Part shown: positions 46,821-56,698 of the stretch, piece after piece | Layout: every line of letters starts with the position of its first letter | How positions within the stretch are numbered: position 1 is the stretch's first letter | Source: Deltaproteobacteria bacterium | Lineage (GTDB): Bacteria > Myxococcota_A > Polyangia > JAAYKL01 | Reading direction: 5' to 3' | Assembly (NCBI GenBank): GCA_016936575.1 | Contig: JAFGXQ010000052.1 | Coordinates: 1-64,000, forward strand | Length of the DNA: 64,000 nucleotides | The notes under the pieces: model-generated | Database searches by the model: none | What the model was told of the DNA's origin: nothing | What the model saw: only the letters and a program-made list of their open reading frames with translations | Translations under genes and position numbers: made by a program

Positions 46821-48335
46821 GTGAAATATAAATTGTACAGTACGCGCATGGTTCATGCGGTTTGTTGTCTGATTGCGGCGGGGCTCATCGGATGCCAGAG
46901 CTCCACCGGGGGTGACGACACGACCATTCTGGGGGCGGCGCCCGAAGAGATGAATATTCATGGACCGTACAACATTACGGTCTCCGCCGAAAGTCTGTCT
47001 CCCCAGGTATATCGAAAAATGGGCTGCGGCGCCGAGCCGTTTGCGTTTGATTACGATTTTCAGTTGTTTGTTCGAAACGATAAAAGCGATGGAGAGTGGG
47101 TGCGGCTCGAATACGAAGCGTTTGACCTGGACGCCCAAACGGTTGCCGGTAGTCTGCCGGACGATGTTCAGATCGCCCTCGTAGTCGGCGACTGCTACGA
47201 CATCAAGCTGCAGCTACCCTCAGGGACAACCCTTGAAGGAGAGAATCCGATCTGCATTATCGGAAATGCTTCTTTGGACTCGGATACCAACACAGAGGAT
47301 TCCGAAACCGATACCGGCACAGACACGGACACCGGTACTGATTCCGAAACCGAAACGGATACAGGTACCGACTCGGAAACTGACACCGATACGGGCACGG
47401 ACTCAGACACCGGCACCGATTCCGATACCGATACCGGCACAGACACCGGCACCGATTCTGATACCGACACTGCCACCGACACAGGTACCGATTCCGACAC
47501 AGACACCGCCACCGACACCGACACGGATACCGGTACCGATTCCGACACGGACACCGGCACCGATACCACGCCGTTGGAACCGATTCATGTTGAAGCGGAA
47601 TGCGCGTTCGGTGCAGCAACCGGAGACTGCGGCGGCGCGGTGGACGGATGGAACAGTGACGAAACCCTCGCGGGGACATTTCCGCCGCAGGCTCTTCCCG
47701 ACTGTGCGTACCCGTACCAGGTGGTCACCTACATGAACACGGACATCTGGGTGGCGTACCCGGGGATTGACCTCACCGGGTACAATTACATCAGCATCAA
47801 CTACGCATCCGACAACTATTACGGCAATGTGGCCATTTATATTGACTACGAAGACATGGGCGAACAAATCGGCGAAGCCTACACCCACACCGGCGGCTGG
47901 ACGGACTGGCGCGTTCAGACCGTTCCGATTGCGCCCACCACCGGCGTTCACGTACTCTACTTTGTGGGGGGAGACAATCCCGACTGGGGCGGCAACACCG
48001 ATTTGGATTGGTTCGAGCTTTCCCAGACCGCCCCCGAAGTGGACACCGACCCGGCCACCTGCGACGCAACCAACGACTGCTACAGCGACTGCTGGTCCTG
48101 CGCGGTTTCCGGCTATTGCAAAGATGAACACATCGCCTGCCGCAACAATACCGAATGTCTGGCCATCTGCGAATGTGCCGATTTGGACTGCCAAAACGCC
48201 GCTGACTGGCAAACCTGCTTCGACAATTGCCTGTATGCCCACCCCTTTGGTCAAAACGCTTTCTGGGACCTGCGCACCTGCGTGATGTGCGATGTCTGCA
48301 GTTGGAGCTGCTACGGCGACATCACCTGTAAATAG
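46821..48335 (+). CDS. Lipoprotein with acidic linker, CBM6-like module and Cys-rich tail
   Basis: GTG start eight bases after GGAGG. The signal ends GLIGC (Cys25). Residues 45-150 form a domain of unknown type, 153-250 are an Asp/Thr/Ser/Gly linker, and about 255-395 read as a CBM6-like carbohydrate-binding module (IHVEAECAFG, WVAYPGIDLTG, GWTDWRVQTVPIAPTTGVHV, DLDWFELS). The last 100 residues have about 20 Cys. It has no catalytic motif, so binding or tethering to plant or microbial polysaccharide is likely. It diverges from the GH5 gene. Confidence 0.8.
   Translation: MKYKLYSTRMVHAVCCLIAAGLIGCQSSTGGDDTTILGAAPEEMNIHGPYNITVSAESLSPQVYRKMGCGAEPFAFDYDFQLFVRNDKSDGEWVRLEYEAFDLDAQTVAGSLPDDVQIALVVGDCYDIKLQLPSGTTLEGENPICIIGNASLDSDTNTEDSETDTGTDTDTGTDSETETDTGTDSETDTDTGTDSDTGTDSDTDTGTDTGTDSDTDTATDTGTDSDTDTATDTDTDTGTDSDTDTGTDTTPLEPIHVEAECAFGAATGDCGGAVDGWNSDETLAGTFPPQALPDCAYPYQVVTYMNTDIWVAYPGIDLTGYNYISINYASDNYYGNVAIYIDYEDMGEQIGEAYTHTGGWTDWRVQTVPIAPTTGVHVLYFVGGDNPDWGGNTDLDWFELSQTAPEVDTDPATCDATNDCYSDCWSCAVSGYCKDEHIACRNNTECLAICECADLDCQNAADWQTCFDNCLYAHPFGQNAFWDLRTCVMCDVCSWSCYGDITCK
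47277..47570. repeat. Asp/Thr/Gly-coding tandem repeat linker, plus strand
   Basis: About 98 codons, mostly of DTGTDSDT blocks, between the N-terminal domain and the CBM6-like module. It differs from the minus-strand linkers by frequent Gly and Thr. The complementary frame reads as a Ser/Val shadow. Confidence 0.85.
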
Positions 48336-48351
48336 AAAAACCGTTCTCCAC

Positions 48352-50169
48352 TCATTCCGGCTGCAAGCCTAAGAAATTCATGGTCGCATAAAAGATATGG
48401 GTGTTGTCGATAATCGGCAATTCTGCGTATTGAACCCCTTCGTATGGCGCGAACAAGTTCTGGGCGCCGCCGTAAATTCCCGCGCCGGCGGCATAAATAT
48501 GAACCATTTCGTTGGTATGCCCGCTCACGTTGTAGGCCACATCACCATCTGGATACTTCCACCCGGAATCCATTACCATCTGGGGGAGATCACCCGCACC
48601 GAGAGGGTTGTTCGGGTCAAAGGTGATGTATCCGTTGGCGTGGTCCGCGGTAACGATAATCAGAGTGTTGTCCATGGTCACATCATCGCCGTCCTGGTTG
48701 ACCCAGTCAACGGCTGCCGCCACCGCAAGATCGAAATCCCACATGCACCCCACCATGCGACTGTAGTCGTGCTGGTGATTGGCCAAATCGATGGCGCCGC
48801 CCTCCACCATTAAAAAGAATCCGTTCTCGTGGCTCGACAGTACGGTCAATGCCGCTTCCGTGGCTTGCGCCAGGGTGGGATTCTCATTGGTGGCGGGCAC
48901 AAAAGACGGATTTCCCGGTGTATCTTGCGGCACGGGATGTTCAAAACTCTCCAGACCGAAAATGCCGAGCAGCGGTTTTCCCGCCGCCACCGCCGCCGCC
49001 GCTCCCGCCAGTATGGCGTCGCCACCGTTCACGCCGACCTGCCGCTGCACGAACTGCCAAGCATCAGTGGTTTGCAGCGCCGCCCAGTCTTCTTCGCGCA
49101 CATACTTGAAATTGTCGTAAAAAATCGGATTGCCGCCGGTGATAACCACGTCGGGAACAGACGAAAATAAAATTTCGTGCGCGATGCCAGTGAGATCATA
49201 CCGAGATGTGTTGTGGGCGACGAAAGCGGCGGGGGTGGCGTGACTGAACGGCACGGTGCTGACCACGCCGATTCCCATATCTTCCTGTTCTCGCGCGTAT
49301 TCCGCCACGGTCTTCAACCGGCCCTCCGGCGGGTCTCCCGGCGCCCACGACAAATTGTACCTGTCGGTTTTGGTTCCCGTGGCCATCGCGGTCGCCGCGG
49401 CAGCGGAATCGGTTGCCGGCAGCCGCGCACTGGCGGTGTTGTCGGGGTCGGGCCAATTCAACTGAACTGTCAGAAAATAGTCGTCAATCGATTCCACCCC
49501 GCGAATCACTTCCGCTCCCCCCAGCGCCGGATTGTATCCCATCACCGGATTCACGTGGTCGGGGTCATAAAGCGAACCGTCAACATTGTAGGAAAACAGA
49601 TTGTAGGTATTGATGTCCCAAGTGGTCATGTAATTCACATAGGGAAACCCATGAAACCGCAATGCGCGGTCTTCTCCATGCAGATACCGGCTGAGCGCGA
49701 TTTCGCTGTTGATGCCCATGCCGTCGCCGATTAATAGAATCACATGACGCGGGCCCTCGTACGCCGCACCGGGAAATTCGGAATCGCTGTCTGAATCGGT
49801 ACACGCCACATTGGTGACCACAAATGACTCCGCACTGATACCGCAGGTGTTTTCAACAAACACATGAAATCGCGTTTCACCTTCTGCGCTGTCGTTGGTG
49901 TATGTCCACTCGTTTTCTTTGTCGGGCACTGCTGAAATCACGCCGGACTCCGCCGACACCAGGTACTGAAGAGACACATCTGTACCTGTCACTTCTACTC
50001 GTATAGTGGTCTCCTCACCCATGCAGATAAACGGGTGATCCGCCCCGGCAAACGATATTTCAGGAAGGGCGCAACCGGCGCCGTCAGATTCAAACAGTGA
50101 CCAGCTGCAACCGGTCATTCCCACGAAAGCCATTGCACATAATATTATGAAAACCAATTTCCTGCTCAT
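48352..50169 (-). CDS. Alkaline phosphatase-family lipoprotein
   Basis: 605 aa from ATG 50169. The signal ends GMTGC (Cys21). An Ig-like beta domain follows (about 35-125) with a short Asp/Ser linker, then the phosphatase domain from about 138. Motifs are ILLIGDGMG (metal Asp149), LPATDSAAAATAMATG (nucleophile Ser255), VEGGAIDLANHQHD and VTADHANGY. These are the metal ligands of PhoA-type enzymes. It probably releases phosphate from esters at the cell surface. A Pho box was not identified upstream. Confidence 0.9.
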   Translation of the reverse strand: MSRKLVFIILCAMAFVGMTGCSWSLFESDGAGCALPEISFAGADHPFICMGEETTIRVEVTGTDVSLQYLVSAESGVISAVPDKENEWTYTNDSAEGETRFHVFVENTCGISAESFVVTNVACTDSDSDSEFPGAAYEGPRHVILLIGDGMGINSEIALSRYLHGEDRALRFHGFPYVNYMTTWDINTYNLFSYNVDGSLYDPDHVNPVMGYNPALGGAEVIRGVESIDDYFLTVQLNWPDPDNTASARLPATDSAAAATAMATGTKTDRYNLSWAPGDPPEGRLKTVAEYAREQEDMGIGVVSTVPFSHATPAAFVAHNTSRYDLTGIAHEILFSSVPDVVITGGNPIFYDNFKYVREEDWAALQTTDAWQFVQRQVGVNGGDAILAGAAAAVAAGKPLLGIFGLESFEHPVPQDTPGNPSFVPATNENPTLAQATEAALTVLSSHENGFFLMVEGGAIDLANHQHDYSRMVGCMWDFDLAVAAAVDWVNQDGDDVTMDNTLIIVTADHANGYITFDPNNPLGAGDLPQMVMDSGWKYPDGDVAYNVSGHTNEMVHIYAAGAGIYGGAQNLFAPYEGVQYAELPIIDNTHIFYATMNFLGLQPE

Positions 50170-50692
50170 CGCGATTCCATTCCTCGGTATCCGGCGTTTC
50201 ACACAACCTCGCTCCATGGCGTGCGCTATCTATTTCGTTTAATAGTGCGCACATCTTACCATGACTGCAACCTTTTTACAGATTTGAATCACTCTCACAA
50301 ATATGGCGAACCTGCAATACCGAGTATTATTTTCTCGTTTCGGCACAAACTGTGCCGCGGCAAATCGCTGCAAACATTTTCTCCAGACTGCGCAAATCCA
50401 AACGCACAACACTTTTCCCGAAAGTCTTTGCTGAAGCGCCGGAACCTTCAACGTGTGGCACAAATATTGCGCTGCCGCCTTGCGTTCAATTTGGAATTTT
50501 AGTAGATAAGACAACGAATTAATTACGACGCGAATTTAACGATTAGGAGTTGTCAACGACAGCATCGCGGTAAAACGCGCCGAACACATCAGAAAAGGGT
50601 GCGCCACCTGCCAGATATCGCTCACCGAAATTGTATGATGTGCCGACGCGCCCGCCGGTGTCCCCGGAGGCAGCGAACAATAGCGAATTATT
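50170..50692. other. Gene-free divergent region between the phosphatase gene and the GT operon
   Basis: About 520 bases. Two short open frames here overlap each other and lack family character, so I do not call them. It contains CGGCACA (50341-50347) and TGTGCCG (50351-50357) as an inverted repeat with a three-base loop. I found no good promoter consensus for either flanking gene and no RNA gene. Confidence 0.5.
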
Positions 50693-51433
50693 ATGAATAC
50701 GAATTACAATAAATTATCAGTGCTCATTCCCGCCTACAACGAGGAATCCAGAATCGAAACCACACTTCGGGAAACCAGAAGATTTTTAGAATCCATCGAC
50801 ATCCCGTACGAAATAGTGGTTGTCGATGACGGCTCCGGCGATCGCACCTTTGAAGCGGCCAATCGGCTGGCGGACGACACCATAAAAGTGCATCGCAGCC
50901 CGCAAAACGGCGGAAAAGGGCAGGCGCTGAAAACGGCATTCCGATATTCCGAAGGCGATTTGGTCCTGTTCCTGGACGCGGACCTGGACATCCACCCCGA
51001 TCAATGCGTTCCGTTGCTTGAAGCGATACAACAGCCGAATGTACAGGCGGCCATCGGTTCCAAGCTTCATCCCGACGCGAAAATCCAATACCCCCTGACC
51101 AGACGAATCATGTCGAGGGGCTACAGCCTGATGGTACAGATCCTGTTCAGTCTACCCCTTCGCGATACGCAGACCGGCATCAAATTGTTCGAGGCGCAGG
51201 TTCTCAAACAGGTATTTCATCTGGTTGAACTGGACGGTTACGCATTTGATCTGGAACTGCTGTCTTTAGCGAACCGAAATGGTTTTTCCATTGTTGAAGT
51301 ACCCATTAAAATGAATTTCGGCACCAAAAGAAATCACATGACCTCAAAAGTCGTTCTGAACATGTTCAAAGACACCGTTGCGCTTTTTTGGCGGCTGCAG
51401 CGCATGCCCAGGCATTCAGAAAGAAACCAGTGA
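50693..51433 (+). CDS. GT2-family glycosyltransferase, dolichyl-phosphate sugar synthase-like
   Basis: 246 aa, soluble. It has LSVLIPAYNEESRI, VVDDGSGD, GGKGQALKTAF, LFLDADLD (D-x-D type), then RDTQTGIKLFEAQV and YAFDLELL, as in DPM1-type enzymes that load a sugar onto a polyprenyl phosphate. It is first of four genes; the next start overlaps its stop (GTGA). Likely job: make the lipid-linked sugar used by the GT-C protein two genes on. No Shine-Dalgarno is evident. Confidence 0.9.
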   Translation: MNTNYNKLSVLIPAYNEESRIETTLRETRRFLESIDIPYEIVVVDDGSGDRTFEAANRLADDTIKVHRSPQNGGKGQALKTAFRYSEGDLVLFLDADLDIHPDQCVPLLEAIQQPNVQAAIGSKLHPDAKIQYPLTRRIMSRGYSLMVQILFSLPLRDTQTGIKLFEAQVLKQVFHLVELDGYAFDLELLSLANRNGFSIVEVPIKMNFGTKRNHMTSKVVLNMFKDTVALFWRLQRMPRHSERNQ

Positions 51434-52713
51434 CTGAAAACAATCACAAACGATTTCCGCTATCTGTTTTTAAACGCAGAGAATCCAGAAGAAAAACGCC
51501 CACCTTCGGCGCACTGTGCAGGCGTGCGGCGCACAAGATTCGCGCGGTGCAGATACTCTGCGAAGAAGATACCTCTGATTACCCCGACGCCCCGGCGCTG
51601 CTGTACACTGCCTGGAAAGATTTGTCCGACGCGGTGGCACTCCATCAACCCGGTTCCCAGGACGCGACGTTCGTTTCAGAAGCAGAGACCACGACGAATC
51701 CGTCGCTGTTCGCCGCTAACGGCTATCTGACAGCAGTGCTCGGAGAGTCATTTATCTCGCGGCAATCGTGGTTGAATGAAGCGGCCGACCGTTACTTCAA
51801 ATTCGCAGCGGCGAATGTTTCAAGGGAACAATGCGACGACGCATTGCAGGCACTCTGCAGCGGGTTGGATAACATTCGTGCATGGTATCGGAAAAAGCGG
51901 TCAACACTTTTAACAAAGCTCTTGCAATGGGCAACGGTGGGCATTACCGCACTGGGAATGCTGGCGCTTGCGGGTGCATTCGGCTATGGGGTGTTTGAGT
52001 ACCACACCCGTGCCGACGACACCAACGGCCTTTCCGCCACCTATTTCAGCCAGCGCAATTTTCTGGGGCATCCGTTTATGTGGGTGGACCAGCAAATCGA
52101 TTTTGATTGGACCAAGACGCCGCCGTTTAAAACCAGCACTATGTTTTCAGTTCGCTGGGAAGGATGTATCAACGTTCCCGATTCTGCCCGGCATCTCACG
52201 GTGACCAGTACGGAAACGCCTTTCACCGTTTGGGTGGACGAAGAGGAATATCTGCAACAGAAACGCATCGTTCAAAAAAACAAGGCGCCGATCTCAAAAT
52301 CGAACCCCACGAAACGCATTTCGAAGGGCACGCATCCGATTGTGATTGAATTTTCTTCAATGAACCGACCCGCCACAGTGTCGCTGAGGTGGAAAGCCGC
52401 CAATGGGCGGTCGGCGGTCGTACCCGCCAAATCACTTATTCCGCTTGGGGGTAACAGCGATTACATCTGTCATCGCCAATCCGTGACCACAACGACAAAT
52501 CAACCGCACGGTGGAGAGGCCCCCGCACAGAATAAGAACGTTCCTCGGATTAAAGCCGACCCTGCGCACCGGGGTCCTCGCCGCATGCAGGACCCGCGCC
52601 GCATCCAGACAACGTCCCGGCCTCTGGAACGACGGCCTCCACAAGCCGCACCGCTGACACCAGAGGAACTTCGCGCCAAATCGGTTGCCCCCACGCAGGA
52701 GAAAAAACGATGA
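51430..52713 (+). CDS. Membrane protein with extracytoplasmic PA14-like domain (first copy)
   Basis: 427 aa from GTG 51430, which overlaps the GT2 stop by four bases. A cytoplasmic helical region (1-160) comes before one TM (about 164-188). A PA14-like domain follows (about 198-345): GLSATYFSQRNF, then QIDFDWTKTPPF, then FSVRWEGCINVP and PIVIEFSSMNRPATVSLRWK. The tail (about 360-427) is Pro/Arg-rich. PA14 domains bind carbohydrate. The fourth gene of the operon is a diverged relative, so the two arose by duplication. Confidence 0.8.
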   Translation: MTENNHKRFPLSVFKRRESRRKTPTFGALCRRAAHKIRAVQILCEEDTSDYPDAPALLYTAWKDLSDAVALHQPGSQDATFVSEAETTTNPSLFAANGYLTAVLGESFISRQSWLNEAADRYFKFAAANVSREQCDDALQALCSGLDNIRAWYRKKRSTLLTKLLQWATVGITALGMLALAGAFGYGVFEYHTRADDTNGLSATYFSQRNFLGHPFMWVDQQIDFDWTKTPPFKTSTMFSVRWEGCINVPDSARHLTVTSTETPFTVWVDEEEYLQQKRIVQKNKAPISKSNPTKRISKGTHPIVIEFSSMNRPATVSLRWKAANGRSAVVPAKSLIPLGGNSDYICHRQSVTTTTNQPHGGEAPAQNKNVPRIKADPAHRGPRRMQDPRRIQTTSRPLERRPPQAAPLTPEELRAKSVAPTQEKKR

Positions 52714-54404
52714 AGCGGTTTTTCCAACACCTGTTTTCCGCGCTGACCGACTCCATCCGAAAGGTACTGCAGACACTGCGAACCTACATTATTCAAAACC
52801 GGCACTCGGCACATCATGTGGCGGGGGTTCCGGTCATCTGGTGGCTATCGTTGATTTGCCTGTTGGCGTTGGCGGTTCATACGCCCCTGCTGTACGGGCA
52901 GTTCACCAATTATGATGACGGCATACAAATCACGCAGTTTTCCGGGGTCACCGACGCCGACTGGAACACGGTCAAACAAATGCTGACCACCAATTACGAA
53001 GCAAAAAACTCCAACCCCATGTATTTGAGTTTCGCCGCCAACTGGCATCTGACCCCGGGCAGTTATCGCGGATTCGCAGTATTCAACCTGGCGGTGCTCC
53101 TGATTATTGTATTGTTGTTCTATCGATTCTCCGGGCTCTTTATCAACAGCCTCGAATGGCGACTACTCGCAACGACGCTGTTCTCGGTTCACAGCGCCAA
53201 GGCCGAAGTGGTCGGTTGGATGAGCGCGCGCTGTCATTTTTTAGGTATGCCGTTTTTCTTGGGCGCATTTATCGCATTCGACATGTACCTGAACGCATCG
53301 ACTCGCGGCAGCAAAGTTCGGTGGTACCTGTTGACCTTGTTTCTGGCGGGAATGGCCGTGTTGAACAAAACCGTTTTCATCACAGTTGTACCGCTCATAA
53401 TATTGTACGATGTGTACAAGCGCCGTCGATGGAACATTCCATTCGTGCTCGACAAACTGCCGATTCTGTATGTGGTACTTCAGATATTCTGGATTGGCGG
53501 AAAGGTGTCTGCCACCACCGACCGTTCATTGGAACGAAGCACGCTCGAAACCATTCTCGACAGGTTGCCCAGTGCGACGAACATCGTTTCGCAGTACTTC
53601 GCCGATCTGTTTGTTCCCGGGCCCACATCGATTTGCGCGGACGCTGCGCTGACACCACTCACATCATTTTTCGATTCGACCAGCAGCTCCAGCCTGTTCA
53701 TGTACAAATTGATGCCGATTGCCAATATATCCATTCTGTTGCTGCTGCTGGTCAGCGTGGCGCTCATATGGAAAAAATACAAAGAGTCTCTACCGTTCTG
53801 GGGGGTATTCGCCATCGGCGCCGCCCTGTTTCCGGTGCTCGGTTTTGTACCGTTCTGGGTAGACTTCGCATTTCGCTTTTTGTGGATTCCGGTGGTCTTC
53901 TTCTGCCTCTTGGCAATTTCAGCGCTTCGTGTTTTTGACGCGCGCCTGACAGGAAGGCATAAATGGATAATCAGGGGTATCCTTGCCGCGTATATCTGTT
54001 GGCACGGTGCACAGAGCTTTATCATCAGTGACACGTTCGACACCACGCCCAAATACTGGAAAAACTGTGTGAAGCATTACCCTGAATCTCAAATTTGTCT
54101 GCAGAAACTGGTGGGCTCGTCAATTGACCTCGATGTAAAATCCGCGCTCACCGCCCAATGGCAGTTGATGAACGTAGCCACCAATAAACAGGCTGTTCAC
54201 AAAATATCGGGCATGGTCATGGCCGATACACTTGTGCGCATGGGTAAACCACAACTCGCATCGCTCTTCTACGAACGCGCGCTTGTATGGAACAATTTGC
54301 GGCCCCAGGAGCGCACCCGCGCCAGAGAGTACTTGCGAAAAAATCCGGTTACTGAAAAAATGCGCGAGGCGGTGCTTCGCAAAAGGTGGGATGTCCTATG
54401 GTAA
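52710..54404 (+). CDS. GT-C/TMTC-like multi-pass membrane glycosyltransferase
   Basis: 564 aa with about ten TM segments. The first loop carries FTNYDDGIQI, matching the Asp-Asp catalytic loop of GT-C enzymes such as PMT and TMTC. Later LLATTLFSVHSAKAEVVGWM then SARCHFLGMPFFLGAF resembles the TMTC-family pattern. The C-terminal 130 residues are helical and probably outside the membrane, with weak TPR character. It overlaps the previous gene by four bases. It probably transfers sugar from a polyprenyl-phosphate carrier to protein or glycan outside the membrane. Confidence 0.8.
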   Translation: MKRFFQHLFSALTDSIRKVLQTLRTYIIQNRHSAHHVAGVPVIWWLSLICLLALAVHTPLLYGQFTNYDDGIQITQFSGVTDADWNTVKQMLTTNYEAKNSNPMYLSFAANWHLTPGSYRGFAVFNLAVLLIIVLLFYRFSGLFINSLEWRLLATTLFSVHSAKAEVVGWMSARCHFLGMPFFLGAFIAFDMYLNASTRGSKVRWYLLTLFLAGMAVLNKTVFITVVPLIILYDVYKRRRWNIPFVLDKLPILYVVLQIFWIGGKVSATTDRSLERSTLETILDRLPSATNIVSQYFADLFVPGPTSICADAALTPLTSFFDSTSSSSLFMYKLMPIANISILLLLLVSVALIWKKYKESLPFWGVFAIGAALFPVLGFVPFWVDFAFRFLWIPVVFFCLLAISALRVFDARLTGRHKWIIRGILAAYICWHGAQSFIISDTFDTTPKYWKNCVKHYPESQICLQKLVGSSIDLDVKSALTAQWQLMNVATNKQAVHKISGMVMADTLVRMGKPQLASLFYERALVWNNLRPQERTRAREYLRKNPVTEKMREAVLRKRWDVLW

Positions 54405-55357
54405 ACCAACTCAACCCGAATTCAGTGCCGCCGAAACGAAGCAAGCAGTTTAGCGAATATGTGGATGCCGCTTTCTTCCAACTGCTGTTTGCACAGAAGC
54501 TCCTCATCCGCCGCAGTTCCATTGCCAATGCCATACCTGCGCTGCGTCACGGATTTCACAATGTGCAGCGCGCGTTGGACTGTCTGGCCGAAAGCAAGCA
54601 TTCCCCCTCGGATGCCGGAGTTGCCAACCAATCTACGGAGTGCCAATTGTGTGATGTCACCCGTCTGACAGAACCTCAATTCAAAGAACTCGACGCCCTG
54701 TATCAGCAGTATCGAAAAGAAGGGTCCGCGCGGCTGACCAAATGGAAAGCACGACAATATGTTCAGACCTTGAGCAACGCGGTCTCCCCCCTGCGCGATT
54801 GGCAACGGTTCAATACCAGCGCACCACTTGTCAAACGAATCTTCTCGATACGCATCGTGCCTGTGGCCGTTTTACTATTGCTGGGCATGTTCGGTGCGGG
54901 CGCCATTATCGCCGCCGAAATGCCGCCGCGCAAAACCGGACTTCGAGCTATTTATTACCACAACACAGAATTCTCTCATCCGGTGGCCACCCGAATCGAC
55001 AAGGAAATCGATTTCAACTGGGGCACCAATGCACCGTATAAAAGCATGCAGCCAGATAATTTTTCGGTTCGCTGGGAAGGTGTTCTGATTGTGAAGGACG
55101 ACGAACGACGCATACTGTCCGCCGGTGCCGATGACTCCATTAAAGTGTTCATCGACGATGAACTGGTGGTTGACAATCCCGGCCCCCACGGTTTCCAATC
55201 TAAAAAATCCACCCACCCCATCGGCCCGGGCGAACACCGCATTACGGTGGAATTCGTTGAATTCGGCGGCGCGGCACGGGTCAACCTCATGTGGAGCACC
55301 CCCAACGGCTACTGGTCCCTCGTCCCCGAATACCGCCTACGGCCCGCGCTGCACTAG
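54398..55357 (+). CDS. Membrane protein with extracytoplasmic PA14-like domain (second copy)
   Basis: 319 aa from ATG 54398, overlapping the GT-C gene by seven bases. A helical cytoplasmic part (1-145) comes before one TM (about 152-172). A PA14-like domain follows (about 178-319): GLRAIYYHNTEF, then EIDFNWGTNAPY, then FSVRWEGVLIV, SAGADDSIKVFIDDELVVDN and RITVEFVEFGGAARVNLMW. It lacks the Pro/Arg tail of the first copy. Last gene of the four-gene operon. Probably binds the glycan or glycosylated product. Confidence 0.82.
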   Translation: MVNQLNPNSVPPKRSKQFSEYVDAAFFQLLFAQKLLIRRSSIANAIPALRHGFHNVQRALDCLAESKHSPSDAGVANQSTECQLCDVTRLTEPQFKELDALYQQYRKEGSARLTKWKARQYVQTLSNAVSPLRDWQRFNTSAPLVKRIFSIRIVPVAVLLLLGMFGAGAIIAAEMPPRKTGLRAIYYHNTEFSHPVATRIDKEIDFNWGTNAPYKSMQPDNFSVRWEGVLIVKDDERRILSAGADDSIKVFIDDELVVDNPGPHGFQSKKSTHPIGPGEHRITVEFVEFGGAARVNLMWSTPNGYWSLVPEYRLRPALH

Positions 55358-55444
55358 ACAGCACATTGACTTGCACGTCGCATCGCTTTGGGGAAAAATT
55401 AACTAAATCAAACTATACATCGGCGTCGGTCGTACAGCCACTTT

Positions 55445-56698
55445 TTACGCTTCTTTCGTGGTATCGTTCTTCTTTTTGGCGGAGAAGACGTCTTCCCAGT
55501 TAAGTTTTCCGGTGAGTTGCATCAGTACGAACAGGGTCAGCACCGAGAAGGTTGCGCCGATAAAGCCGCTGGTTCCTTTGAAGAAAAATGAGAACGAAAA
55601 TATGATGAGATAAATCAGCTGCGCAATCGGTGCGATCACGAACGCGAATGTCTTCGGTGTGAACAACCGAAGGTAAGACGATGTCAGCAGCAGCGACACT
55701 ACCGATGCAATCGCAAACGCCGTATAAATGTTCATGTGGTCGCTGTAATAGGAGAACACCAGATGAAACGAAAAGAACGCTGTGGCCAAAAAGAAGTAGT
55801 GCATGGGATGAAACGGAATTTTCTTTAAAATTGAAATCATCATCACGATGAAAAAGAAAAAGAGCAGCGGCACCGGCGCAAAGAAGGTTACCCGCGATAA
55901 AATTTCGCCCGGATTCAGTTTATTGGGAATCACCACACCGATGTCTTTGCCGGTAACGGCGTTTTTCAACCGCCAGGACAGCAGATTTTTCGCCTGGGTT
56001 TTCTCTTTAGATGTAGGCGAGAGGGTATCGGCCAGAAAATCATAGTCATCAAAGTCTGTTTCCACCTGAAGGTCGAGGTTTCGAATTTCGCTCACTTCGT
56101 CGTATTCAGGGGTAACCAGGTAACTCACCTCACCCATGCCGGTGGTACGAAACGACATCTCAAGCGTTACGCGTTTTCCCGGTGCGTCAATTTCAATGGG
56201 AGTATTCTTTAGGAATGGTGTGATCTGCTGACGCCGCTTGCCGTTGATTTTTATCTCAATATCTTTATACACCGCGTTGCTGTTGCCGAGGGATGCGTAC
56301 AGACGCACCTTTTCCTGCTGCATTTCCGCCGGAATATCAAACCAATAAGTGCCGTGGAAAGTCGCCTTGAATGTGGGAAACCACAGGGTACCCTTTTTGC
56401 GTCGATCCAGATGAAGTCCAATGCGCACCTGCTGTTTTCCAACGTCAATATCGGTTTTCTGTTCCGCGTATTGGGTCGTCTGCACACCGTTCTGAACCAC
56501 TACAGAAGGAACCATTTCCACATGTGCCATGGAAGGCGCACTGATTTTCAACGCGTCTCCGTAAAGTGAACGCACGTCCTCATGCAACTCGGCATAACTC
56601 TCTCCCGTGCGACTTAAATTCACCGCGCCGAGAATCATCCAGGCAACGAACGTGCAAATAAAAATAAAAATTATAGCTACCAAACGCTTTACAGTCAT
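55445..56698 (-). CDS. CreD-like inner-membrane protein
   Basis: 417 aa from ATG 56698 with GGAG six bases before. One N-terminal TM, a large extracytoplasmic beta-rich domain (about 30-245), then five or six TM segments from about 265. The end part PFHPMHYFFLATAFFSFHLVFSYY then DHMNIY is like CreD, an inner-membrane protein of the Cre regulon, but the domain spacing is not identical. No creBC genes are beside it. Function unknown. Confidence 0.65.
   Translation of the reverse strand: MTVKRLVAIIFIFICTFVAWMILGAVNLSRTGESYAELHEDVRSLYGDALKISAPSMAHVEMVPSVVVQNGVQTTQYAEQKTDIDVGKQQVRIGLHLDRRKKGTLWFPTFKATFHGTYWFDIPAEMQQEKVRLYASLGNSNAVYKDIEIKINGKRRQQITPFLKNTPIEIDAPGKRVTLEMSFRTTGMGEVSYLVTPEYDEVSEIRNLDLQVETDFDDYDFLADTLSPTSKEKTQAKNLLSWRLKNAVTGKDIGVVIPNKLNPGEILSRVTFFAPVPLLFFFFIVMMISILKKIPFHPMHYFFLATAFFSFHLVFSYYSDHMNIYTAFAIASVVSLLLTSSYLRLFTPKTFAFVIAPIAQLIYLIIFSFSFFFKGTSGFIGATFSVLTLFVLMQLTGKLNWEDVFSAKKKNDTTKEA

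Noticed and set aside
47403-48254. 283-aa minus-strand Gly/Val-rich frame
   Set aside because: Opposite the CBM6-like module and linker, which have a clear lipoprotein start and domain order.
50221-50514. Two opposing short frames in the region before the GT operon
   Set aside because: They overlap each other, have no Shine-Dalgarno and no recognisable pattern.
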